Shown here: one piece after another, positions 42,753 through 50,233 of the stretch | Layout: each line of letters begins with the position of its first letter | Numbering within the stretch: position 1 is the first letter of the stretch | From: Ferruginibacter sp. HRS2-29 | GTDB taxonomy: Bacteria; Bacteroidota; Bacteroidia; Chitinophagales; Chitinophagaceae | DNA: 64,000 nucleotides | Assembly (NCBI RefSeq): GCF_024343615.1 | Contig: NZ_RJUB01000001.1 | Location: 1-64,000, forward strand | Direction of reading: 5' to 3' | Notes under the pieces: generated by a model | The model's input: only the letters and a program-made list of their open reading frames with translations | Told to the model about the DNA's origin: nothing | The model's database searches: none | Translations under genes and position numbers: made by a program

Positions 42753-42935
42753 GATCACTGATTTCCAAAGGGATGAAGGTGATTACACAGATTATTTTGC
42801 TGGCGCAAAATGAAAATGCTGTTTATAAGCTATTGAACTTTTAATGATCATTCAATTTTCTATAAACTGCATTTCCGTTTTTACGAAGTAAAAACCATCT
42901 GTGTAATCCTGTTATCCCCTTGAAATCTGCGATCT
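42753..42935. repeat. 183-bp palindromic repeat element, copy 3
   Basis: The same length and arms as copy 1 (16914-17096): starts GATCACTGATTTCCAAAGG, contains ACACAGATTATTTTGC and GAAAATGCTGTTTATA, then the complement ATAAACTGCATTTC, and ends CTTGAAATCTGCGATC. It separates convergent genes. Confidence 0.8.
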
Positions 42936-42972
42936 TCTATCCGCTTCGATCATCATTCTTAATTCTTAATTT

Positions 42973-44160
42973 TTAATTCTTCATTGATCTCCTTATTCCC
43001 ATTTCCAACCCTCTCAATTCCGCGAGCCCCCGAAGTCTTCCGATGGCTGAATAACCCGGGTTTGTTTTTTTGTGGAGATCGTCGAGCATTTGGTGCCCAT
43101 GATCGGGCCGAATCGGGATAGAAATATTTCGCTGTTGCATCACCCTTATTATTTCCTTTACCACAGCATACATATCCACATCGCCTCCGAGGTGATCATC
43201 TTCATAAAAATCTCCGTACGCATTTCTTTTTGTACTGCGCAAATGGATGAAATGAATGCGTTCGCCAAACAATTTCACCATGGCAGGAAGATCATTGTCG
43301 GCCCTTACACCAAATGAGCCGGTGCAGAAGCAAAGTCCGTTGTTGAGCGATGGAACTGCTTTTATCAGTTGTTCAATATCCGCTGCAGTGCTTACCACAC
43401 GCGGCAATCCAAGGATCGGGTACGGCGGATCATCCGGATGGATCACCATCTTCACGCCACATTCATCCGCTACAGGAATGATGTGTTGAAGAAAATAGAT
43501 CAAATGACTGCGTAATTTTTGCGCATCGATATTTTCATAAGTATCCAGCACTTCCTGAAACTGCAGGAGTGTAAAACTTTCTTCACTGCCCGGTAATCCA
43601 GCAATTATATTTTTCTGCAACAGCTCTTTCTCTTCTTCCTTCATTCCTTTGAATCTTTCCTCAGCCCGCTGAAGATCGGCAGGACTATATTCTGTTCCGG
43701 CATTTTTCCTTTTTAAGATAAACAGATCAAAAGCCGCAAAAGCCGCTTTTTCAAAACGCAATGCTTTGCTGCCATCTTCCACGGTGTATGCAAGGTCAGT
43801 TCTCGTCCAGTCGAGCACCGGCATGAAATTATACGTGATGACAGTTACGCCACAGGCACCCAGGTTGCGGATGGATGTTTTATAATTCTCAATGAACTCC
43901 TGAAAATTCCCCGACTGCGTTTTGATCGCTTCATGCACGGGCACACTCTCTACCACATCCCATGTCATTCCCGCAGCCTCGATCTCAGTTTTTCTTTTCA
44001 TGATCTCGTCAACCGGCCACACTTCCCCATTTTTTATATGATGCAGCGCCGTAACAACACCGCTACATCCCGCCTGCCGGATATCCGATAAACTCACCGG
44101 GTCTGTTGGCCCAAACCAGCGCATGGTCTGTATCATCTTTATTGAACTGACTTCCATCAT
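42973..44160 (-). CDS. uxuA: Mannonate dehydratase
   Basis: A 395-residue UxuA-family metal enzyme converting D-mannonate to 2-keto-3-deoxygluconate. Start blocks: [20 protein letters not shown] and [22 protein letters not shown]-terminal [19 protein letters not shown]. Several nearby Met codons make the start uncertain by up to 8 residues. Last gene of the polysaccharide operon; the gap to the SDR gene holds tandem TTAATTC words. Confidence 0.95.
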   Translation of the reverse strand: MMEVSSIKMIQTMRWFGPTDPVSLSDIRQAGCSGVVTALHHIKNGEVWPVDEIMKRKTEIEAAGMTWDVVESVPVHEAIKTQSGNFQEFIENYKTSIRNLGACGVTVITYNFMPVLDWTRTDLAYTVEDGSKALRFEKAAFAAFDLFILKRKNAGTEYSPADLQRAEERFKGMKEEEKELLQKNIIAGLPGSEESFTLLQFQEVLDTYENIDAQKLRSHLIYFLQHIIPVADECGVKMVIHPDDPPYPILGLPRVVSTAADIEQLIKAVPSLNNGLCFCTGSFGVRADNDLPAMVKLFGERIHFIHLRSTKRNAYGDFYEDDHLGGDVDMYAVVKEIIRVMQQRNISIPIRPDHGHQMLDDLHKKTNPGYSAIGRLRGLAELRGLEMGIRRSMKN

Positions 44161-44161
44161 T

Positions 44162-44186
44162 CTTAATTCTTAATTCTTAATTGATT
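44162..44186. repeat. Tandem heptamer TTAATTC inside the PUL operon
   Basis: About three copies of TTAATTC fill the gap between the SDR and mannonate dehydratase genes, so this repeat type can sit inside an operon. Confidence 0.7.
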
Positions 44187-44187
44187 T

Positions 44188-45003
44188 TTACACTCCGCTG
44201 AAAGCGCTGAACCCGCCATCAACAGCAATGATAGTACCTGTAACAAAACGGGAGGCATCGCTCAGTAACCATATTAAAGTACCTTTTAGTTCATCAGCCT
44301 GTCCCATTCTTTTAAATGGGGTGTGCTGCACAATAAGATTACCGCGTGCGGTGTAACTATTGTCTTCGTTGGTCAGTAAAGTCCTGTTTTGTTCCGTCAG
44401 AAAAAATCCCGGCATGATCGCGTTCATACGGACCGCATCACCGTATCGGTTAGCGAGTTCCACCGCCATCCAGCGGGTATAGCAGTCAATAGCGGATTTG
44501 CCAAGACTGTAACCTAATACTCTCGTCAGGGCTTTGGAGGCGCTGAGTGAAGAAATGTTGACGATGCTCCCGGCTCCTTTGCGTGCGATCTCTCTCCCGA
44601 ATATTTGTGTAGGTAAAACGGTACCCCACAAGTTCAATTTTACCGCATTACCCAATGCCTGCATATCCAGCGAAAAAATATCATCTTCCGGTTGCACCAC
44701 CGCTTCGGGAATATTTCCGCCGGCACCATTCACCAATCCATCTACAGAGCCGAATTTTTTTACCATCTCATCTTTTGCCGCAGAGAGGGCCGCTTCGTCA
44801 TTTATATCAGCGATCAATGGAATGGCATGGCCCCCAGCTTTCACGATGGCATCCGCACGTTCTTCAGCCACTACCTTGTTTCTGCCGAGTATCCCCACGT
44901 TTCCGCCTTCGGCAGCGATGGCTTCCACAAAAGCTTTACCCAATATTCCTGTGCCACCTGTAACAACAAAGGATTTATTTTTCAATGAAAAAATGTCTGA
45001 CAT
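44188..45003 (-). CDS. SDR oxidoreductase, probable D-mannonate oxidoreductase
   Basis: A 271-residue short-chain dehydrogenase. Cofactor motif TGGTGILGKA (about 15-24), NAG-like NGAGG, and the catalytic YSLGK (Tyr-x-x-x-Lys) with upstream Ser in NISSLSASKALTRV are present. In Bacteroidota, SDR proteins of this type next to uxuA act as fructuronate reductase (mannonate oxidoreductase). The adjacent uxuA supports the role, which was not tested here. Confidence 0.85.
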   Translation of the reverse strand: MSDIFSLKNKSFVVTGGTGILGKAFVEAIAAEGGNVGILGRNKVVAEERADAIVKAGGHAIPLIADINDEAALSAAKDEMVKKFGSVDGLVNGAGGNIPEAVVQPEDDIFSLDMQALGNAVKLNLWGTVLPTQIFGREIARKGAGSIVNISSLSASKALTRVLGYSLGKSAIDCYTRWMAVELANRYGDAVRMNAIMPGFFLTEQNRTLLTNEDNSYTARGNLIVQHTPFKRMGQADELKGTLIWLLSDASRFVTGTIIAVDGGFSAFSGV

Positions 45004-45011
45004 AATATTTT

Positions 45012-46568
45012 TTAATAGCGTAATGTTCTGTTCAATTGATCCGGGTTATTCTTTATCTGCTGCTTGGCAGCTTCCCGTACCTGGAAAAGATAAAGTGATG
45101 ATATCTGCAATTTATCTGCTTCGCCCGGGTCAGAGTAGCTGCTGTTCCTGCCTTTCAGCCTCCCACTGTAATTTTGTGCATGCAAGGCTACCACATAATT
45201 TTTTCCTGAGACCCAGGGGTCCTGTATCGCGGCTTTGGAAGCCGTGCAATTCCAGAAAACCTGGTTCACGCCTGACCATCCATGGCCTGTGCCCCAATTG
45301 CCGCGATCCTGCGCATTGATCTCTCCATCACTTACAATATTATCATACAAAGTGCCCATTGCCCAACGGTGATGTGGACCGATATCCGCATGTGTTTTTT
45401 CTGCTTTACAATTAAAAAAAACATTGGGGCCACGAACCTTCGCCCCCGTAACATAATCGTGCCGCCCTTCCGAAGCAAAACAATTCATGAAAAGATTCAT
45501 CTGCCCGTCATTGTTAAAAGAATATCTTCTTCCTCCTTCTATCTTCGATTTTGCATCCAGGCTTTTACAACTATCCACAGTGATATTGCGGGCTTCCGTT
45601 CCGAGGTTCACACAGGAATATCCAAAATAAACGGAGGTAACATTTTTCACCCAGCCGTTCTGCACCTTATTGAAATGTACCGCATCCCAGCCATGGTCCT
45701 CATCTTTATCACCATTAAATTCTGACTCGCATAAAAGATCTTCAATGCCGGTATTGTTGATGCGGCCTTTATAAGTGTACCGGTAAATTTCGCCACCACC
45801 ATACTTATCTTCCATGGCCATCACCACAGGGTTATCCAGTGTGATCTTACTTCCGTTGATAGCGATGATCACACGCTCAAAATGCAGATCATAGTCGGCC
45901 GGCTGCCATTGCCTGGTATTGCTGTCGCGAACCTCGATCTGGTTCATTTTAAGATCATCGATCCATTGCCTGGTTCCCGGACGAAATACTACAATGCTAT
46001 CACCAACTTTCAACCCCTTTACATTTTGCAATGTAAGAGAAGTTGTACCAAGCGGCACGTAACTCTCTTTTATCTTTCGCCTTGTGCCACTTATTTCCTG
46101 CAATTGCCCCGTGCCAGCTACACTGATGAGGCTACGCTGGCCTTTGCCTGCAGCTACCAGTTTCGTTTCATCCCCTTCACCCCGGAGGACAATTCCGCTG
46201 GCGGTAATACGGATAGTTCCCGCTATTTTATAAACTCCTTTCTTTAATAAGATCGCTCCGCGAAAACCATCTTTACCTACAGGTTGCACCGATAATTCAT
46301 CAATGGCAGACTGGATCGCCTGCTGGCTGTTTTCCCCGGTGGGAAAAATCGTCCTCCAGGTTTGTATATCCGGCAAAGCTTCCTGATTGGCGTAACAGCC
46401 TACCCTGCTGAAATCAGGCAAAATATTCCCCAACGAATCGGGGATATATTGAAGCGAACCTTTATCATCCAGTTTTACATATTTTGACGACACTTTATTC
46501 TGTGCCACACCGGATGCAGCAGACAAACAAAATAATACTATTGTTATATATTTATTCAACTTTATCAC
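45012..46568 (-). CDS. Secreted right-handed beta-helix protein, polysaccharide-lyase-like
   Basis: A 518-residue exported protein (signal peptide about 1-22). It has parallel beta-helix features: an N-terminal block with GAILLKKGVYKIAGTIRIT and LRGEGDETKLVAAGKG as in pectate-lyase-superfamily proteins, then turns such as NGWVKNVTSVYFGYSCVNLG and a conserved aromatic/His block (IGPHHRWAMGTLYDNIVSDG). I cannot assign a PL or GH family by eye. Position between GH2 and SDR genes and next to GH88 suggests cleavage of a uronic-acid polysaccharide; the exact linkage is unknown. Confidence 0.7.
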   Translation of the reverse strand: MIKLNKYITIVLFCLSAASGVAQNKVSSKYVKLDDKGSLQYIPDSLGNILPDFSRVGCYANQEALPDIQTWRTIFPTGENSQQAIQSAIDELSVQPVGKDGFRGAILLKKGVYKIAGTIRITASGIVLRGEGDETKLVAAGKGQRSLISVAGTGQLQEISGTRRKIKESYVPLGTTSLTLQNVKGLKVGDSIVVFRPGTRQWIDDLKMNQIEVRDSNTRQWQPADYDLHFERVIIAINGSKITLDNPVVMAMEDKYGGGEIYRYTYKGRINNTGIEDLLCESEFNGDKDEDHGWDAVHFNKVQNGWVKNVTSVYFGYSCVNLGTEARNITVDSCKSLDAKSKIEGGRRYSFNNDGQMNLFMNCFASEGRHDYVTGAKVRGPNVFFNCKAEKTHADIGPHHRWAMGTLYDNIVSDGEINAQDRGNWGTGHGWSGVNQVFWNCTASKAAIQDPWVSGKNYVVALHAQNYSGRLKGRNSSYSDPGEADKLQISSLYLFQVREAAKQQIKNNPDQLNRTLRY

Positions 46569-46575
46569 TCCGGCC

Positions 46576-49026
46576 TCATTTTTTTATATCAATAAAAACT
46601 GTCGAAATTCCTTCTAACATGGCACTTGCTACAGAAGCCCCATTATTCTTTTTAATCTTTATCCTAGCAACTCCATTACAAACCTGCACATAACGGGAAC
46701 CCGTAGACGTACCGAGATTATCGATCAACTTCCCATCTCCCGTCAGTCCAAAACGAACCCAATTTGCCGCATCCAGGCACTGATGCCCCTGATCATCTAC
46801 AAGTTTCACCTGTAAAGTAACTTCCCCATCGGTTTCGGCGATTTTATCAAGAATAGCTTTTGCTACTTTGCCCCATGATGCTGTTTCATATTGAAAGCGA
46901 ATCGTATCCGTGACTATCTCTTTCCCTTTCCGGGCAACCACATGAATCATGTTCTCTCCATTTGCAAAAGCCACTTCCCAGTGATACCCTGCAGCAGGAT
47001 AATCCTGGCTGTTACGTTTTTTTACACCGGCACTTTTGCCATTCACAAACAATTCCGCCTGATCGCAGTTGGAATAAATTTTCACCAACTTTTTTTCATT
47101 CTTCTTACCCCAACGGATAGACGCAGCGTGACCATAAATATGTACCATCGGCCTGGAAGCCCAATAGGATTGAAAAACATAGAATGCTTCTTTTTTTGTA
47201 AGATCCCTTTCTACCACTCCTTTCTGGTTTACATAAGGCACAGGATTATCAGGGCGTATCGGTGTCGAAAAATCTTTAAAGGTCCAGGCCGCAGTACCAG
47301 TAAGCCGGGGCATTTTTTCCTGTTCTTTCAAATGCCAGTCCACGAGGTTGCAGATATAACTTTCATTCCAGTCACCATCCTTCGCAGCTTTGACAGACTT
47401 TATGAAATTTGCCGTATCGTTGTTGTGCATGAATTGTTGCAATGCGATATCAGGGGTTTCCGAATGCCGGCCTGCATGGCTATCTCCGCCCCACTCTACA
47501 TGAAGAAAATGATTGACCTTGCTAAATTCTTTTTTAGTGAATTCTTTATAATCTGTGTAAACCCCGCGGTACCAGCCAGCCCAGATGCTAGGGGAATAAA
47601 TATCAGGGATCTCTTTACAAAAATCGCAACGGCGGATAGCAGTTTTACGTGATGGATCCAGTTGATGTGAAAGATCGTTCAATTCAGTCATGAATCTTTT
47701 GATCGCAGATGTATCGAAAGAGGTGAAGTCACCCGGCCAGTCGTTTTCATTTCCCAGTCCCCAGATGATCGCCGAAGGATGGCTGTAATGTTGTTCGATC
47801 ATGTTGGTGAGCATTCGCTTCGCCTGCTCTTTGTATATTCTTCCACCAAGTCCGCCACGGCACCAGGGAATTTCTTCCCAGACAAGTATTCCCAGGCTAT
47901 CGCAAAGTTTCAACACATACCGAGATTGCTGATAGTGCCCGAGCCTGATGAAATTCGCCCCCATCTCTTTCATCAACAACATTTCATTCCTGATCATTTC
48001 ATCCGTCATCGCTGCCGCAACTCCTGCATGATCTTCATGCCGGTGCGTTCCACGAAGCAGTAATCTTTTACCGTTCAACAGGAAAGGCCCTTTGCTTAAA
48101 AATTCGGTAGTCCGAAATCCTGCCTGCTCCGATATTCTGCAAGTATCTCCGCCGTTGATTGCGATGGCTTCCACAGTATATAAATCAGGATTTTCGGTTG
48201 ACCATAACCGTGGTGCTTCAATTATTATTTCTTCTAACTGCGCATCCTTATTCAGTCCAACGAGTTTCTTTCTTGATTGGCCTACAAGTTTTCCTTGTGC
48301 ATCAGTGACTTTTACAGATATATCTGCTGAACCGATATTATCAGGATTAAAAAACCTTGCCCTGACAGAAAGCTTTCCCTGCCTGCTTTTATTCTCAACT
48401 TTTGCCGCAACAAACAATTTATCAAAAGATAACGGTGGCGCATACACGAGATTAATGTGCCGGTATATTCCCCCGTAAATACTGAAATCGGATAACGTGG
48501 AAGGGATCATTTCCAGGTCGCGGCTATTGTCTGTACGGATAGAAACAGGTATACGCCCTTTGAACTGTTTCTGGTAAACCGGATTCTTTTTGAATGCTTC
48601 CACAGCATCCGTAATGTCCACCGTCCATTCATCATAACCTCCAACATGGCTGGCGACTTCCGTTGTATAAATATATACAGTTGTTTTTTGCCCCGCTCCT
48701 TCAAAATGAAGCAGCGTACGCCCTTTTGCATAAGGATTTTCAAGAGAAATTTGTGTGCGATACCAGGACGCGCCCTGGTAATAAAATCCGTCTGGATCAA
48801 CGGCATCGTCCGCATTGGCACAGTGCGGCAACGTTACATTTGTCCACACCGGAACAGCTTCCGGATTGTTTTTGATCACAGGGCGCACAGCTTCCCATAT
48901 GCCGCCGATATCCTGTTTTAAAAACTGCCAGTCGTTTTCCAAACGCAGGCTCTTCTGCGCATACAAGGAGTGCTGACAAAAACATATCAGCAAGATCATC
49001 GCTATATTTTTATACCACCGCAACAT
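46576..49026 (-). CDS. Glycoside hydrolase family 2 enzyme
   Basis: An 816-residue secreted GH2 enzyme (signal peptide about 1-23). Sugar-binding domain (about 40-200), immunoglobulin-like domain, then a TIM barrel with acid/base Glu in IWGLGNENDW and nucleophile Glu in FLHVEWGGDSH, followed by a C-terminal DUF4982-like domain. Specificity (beta-galactosidase, -glucuronidase or other) cannot be read from the sequence; with GH88 nearby a uronide-linked sugar is possible. The stop is 7 bases before the lyase-like gene start. Confidence 0.88.
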   Translation of the reverse strand: MLRWYKNIAMILLICFCQHSLYAQKSLRLENDWQFLKQDIGGIWEAVRPVIKNNPEAVPVWTNVTLPHCANADDAVDPDGFYYQGASWYRTQISLENPYAKGRTLLHFEGAGQKTTVYIYTTEVASHVGGYDEWTVDITDAVEAFKKNPVYQKQFKGRIPVSIRTDNSRDLEMIPSTLSDFSIYGGIYRHINLVYAPPLSFDKLFVAAKVENKSRQGKLSVRARFFNPDNIGSADISVKVTDAQGKLVGQSRKKLVGLNKDAQLEEIIIEAPRLWSTENPDLYTVEAIAINGGDTCRISEQAGFRTTEFLSKGPFLLNGKRLLLRGTHRHEDHAGVAAAMTDEMIRNEMLLMKEMGANFIRLGHYQQSRYVLKLCDSLGILVWEEIPWCRGGLGGRIYKEQAKRMLTNMIEQHYSHPSAIIWGLGNENDWPGDFTSFDTSAIKRFMTELNDLSHQLDPSRKTAIRRCDFCKEIPDIYSPSIWAGWYRGVYTDYKEFTKKEFSKVNHFLHVEWGGDSHAGRHSETPDIALQQFMHNNDTANFIKSVKAAKDGDWNESYICNLVDWHLKEQEKMPRLTGTAAWTFKDFSTPIRPDNPVPYVNQKGVVERDLTKKEAFYVFQSYWASRPMVHIYGHAASIRWGKKNEKKLVKIYSNCDQAELFVNGKSAGVKKRNSQDYPAAGYHWEVAFANGENMIHVVARKGKEIVTDTIRFQYETASWGKVAKAILDKIAETDGEVTLQVKLVDDQGHQCLDAANWVRFGLTGDGKLIDNLGTSTGSRYVQVCNGVARIKIKKNNGASVASAMLEGISTVFIDIKK

Positions 49027-49033
49027 TTCGTGA

Positions 49034-50233
49034 TCAGAATAAAGGTTTTTTATTTTTCAGTTTTTTACTTCTTGCAATCGCCTCCATGTAATAATAATCA
49101 GCGTAACTCAGGGGAGCGTCTATTTCAAACCCTCCCGGTTTTGATCCTGTGCTGTGCAACAAAAGAAAGCCTTTGCTGCTGCCTATTGGCGCACGGTAAG
49201 CAGCAATGACATTTTTCAGTATCTTATCAGCATTTGAAAGGTAGGATTTTTTATTATCGCTGTACAAACTCAGCTCGTACAGTGCAGATGCCATAACGGT
49301 TGCGGCAGATACATCCCGTTCTTCGTTTGGTATGGATGGTGCATTAAAATCCCAGTAAGGCACAAGGTCTTTCGGCATATCTGGATTGTTGAAAATATAT
49401 GCGGCTATTTTTTCTGCCTGGCGCAGATATGCAATATTCTTTGTTTCACGATAACACATCGTATAACCATACAAGCCCCAGGCCTGTCCGCGTGACCAGG
49501 CACTTTCATCCGCATACCCTTGATGGGTCGTTTTTTTAATGACTTTTCCTGGACCTGTGGTATCATAATCTACTACATGATAAGAACTATAGTCTCCACG
49601 AAAATGATTTTTCATGGTAGTATTCGCATGCGTTACTGCAATGTGATAAAACGAAGAATCACCGGAAAGTTTTGTCGCTTCAAATAACAACTCAAGGTTC
49701 ATCATATTATCGATGATGACAGGATAAGCCCACTTTTTGGTATTATCCCAGGATTTGATAGTTCCGGTTGCGGCATTGAAACGCCTTGACAATGTTTTTG
49801 CCGCCTGAATGATGACTGCCTTGTAATGTGTATCTTCTGTAAGCTTGTAACCCGTACCAATACTGCAATATATCTTGAACCCAAGATCATGAGTGGTCGG
49901 ATCAAACTGCTGACTTTCGATACTTTTTGTAAATGCTTCCGCCTGTTGCTTCCATGTTTCCTTCCCGGTCAGTTCATACAGTAGCCACAACTGACCCGGA
50001 AAAAATCCGCTTGTCCAGTCTTTTGCCGGCACCAGTTTAAGTTCCTCTTTTTCCAATGTCCGCGGAGAAACCAATGCCGGGTTATTTACAACATTTTTCT
50101 TCTGCGCAATAGCATCCAGCATTACCTGCGTCTGTTTTTCTGCATCGGAAATAATGATATTGTACTTGATTTTCTGACCATCCGTTTGCAGTGCGAATGA
50201 GATGATCGTTATGTAAATGATGAATGCTTTCAT
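49034..50233 (-). CDS. GH88 unsaturated glucuronyl hydrolase
   Basis: A 399-residue exported enzyme (signal peptide about 1-19) with the alpha/alpha-barrel of GH88. Core pieces: DWTSGFFPGQLWLLYELTGK, DESAWSRGQAWGLYGYTMCY (the Ser-x-Arg-Gly-Gln-Ala-Trp hallmark) and the C-terminal APLSYADYYYMEAI. These enzymes hydrolyse 4,5-unsaturated uronic acids left by polysaccharide lyases. Its presence therefore implies a lyase product as substrate. Overlaps the upstream GH2 gene by 4 bases. Confidence 0.9.
   Translation of the reverse strand: MKAFIIYITIISFALQTDGQKIKYNIIISDAEKQTQVMLDAIAQKKNVVNNPALVSPRTLEKEELKLVPAKDWTSGFFPGQLWLLYELTGKETWKQQAEAFTKSIESQQFDPTTHDLGFKIYCSIGTGYKLTEDTHYKAVIIQAAKTLSRRFNAATGTIKSWDNTKKWAYPVIIDNMMNLELLFEATKLSGDSSFYHIAVTHANTTMKNHFRGDYSSYHVVDYDTTGPGKVIKKTTHQGYADESAWSRGQAWGLYGYTMCYRETKNIAYLRQAEKIAAYIFNNPDMPKDLVPYWDFNAPSIPNEERDVSAATVMASALYELSLYSDNKKSYLSNADKILKNVIAAYRAPIGSSKGFLLLHSTGSKPGGFEIDAPLSYADYYYMEAIARSKKLKNKKPLF

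Larger units (their letters stand above)
42663..42972. other. Gene-free stretch with terminator, palindrome copy 3 and heptamer words
   Basis: Contains a terminator (42685-42709), outer inverted words (ATCAATGAAGAATTAA at 42664 and its complement ending at 42986-42988 region, TTAATTCTTCATTGAT), and the 183-bp palindrome nested inside. No reading frame. Confidence 0.75.

Noticed and set aside
44534..45319. A 261-codon open frame antisense to the SDR and beta-helix genes
   Set aside because: It spans two real minus-strand genes and their boundary, with no coherent protein features.
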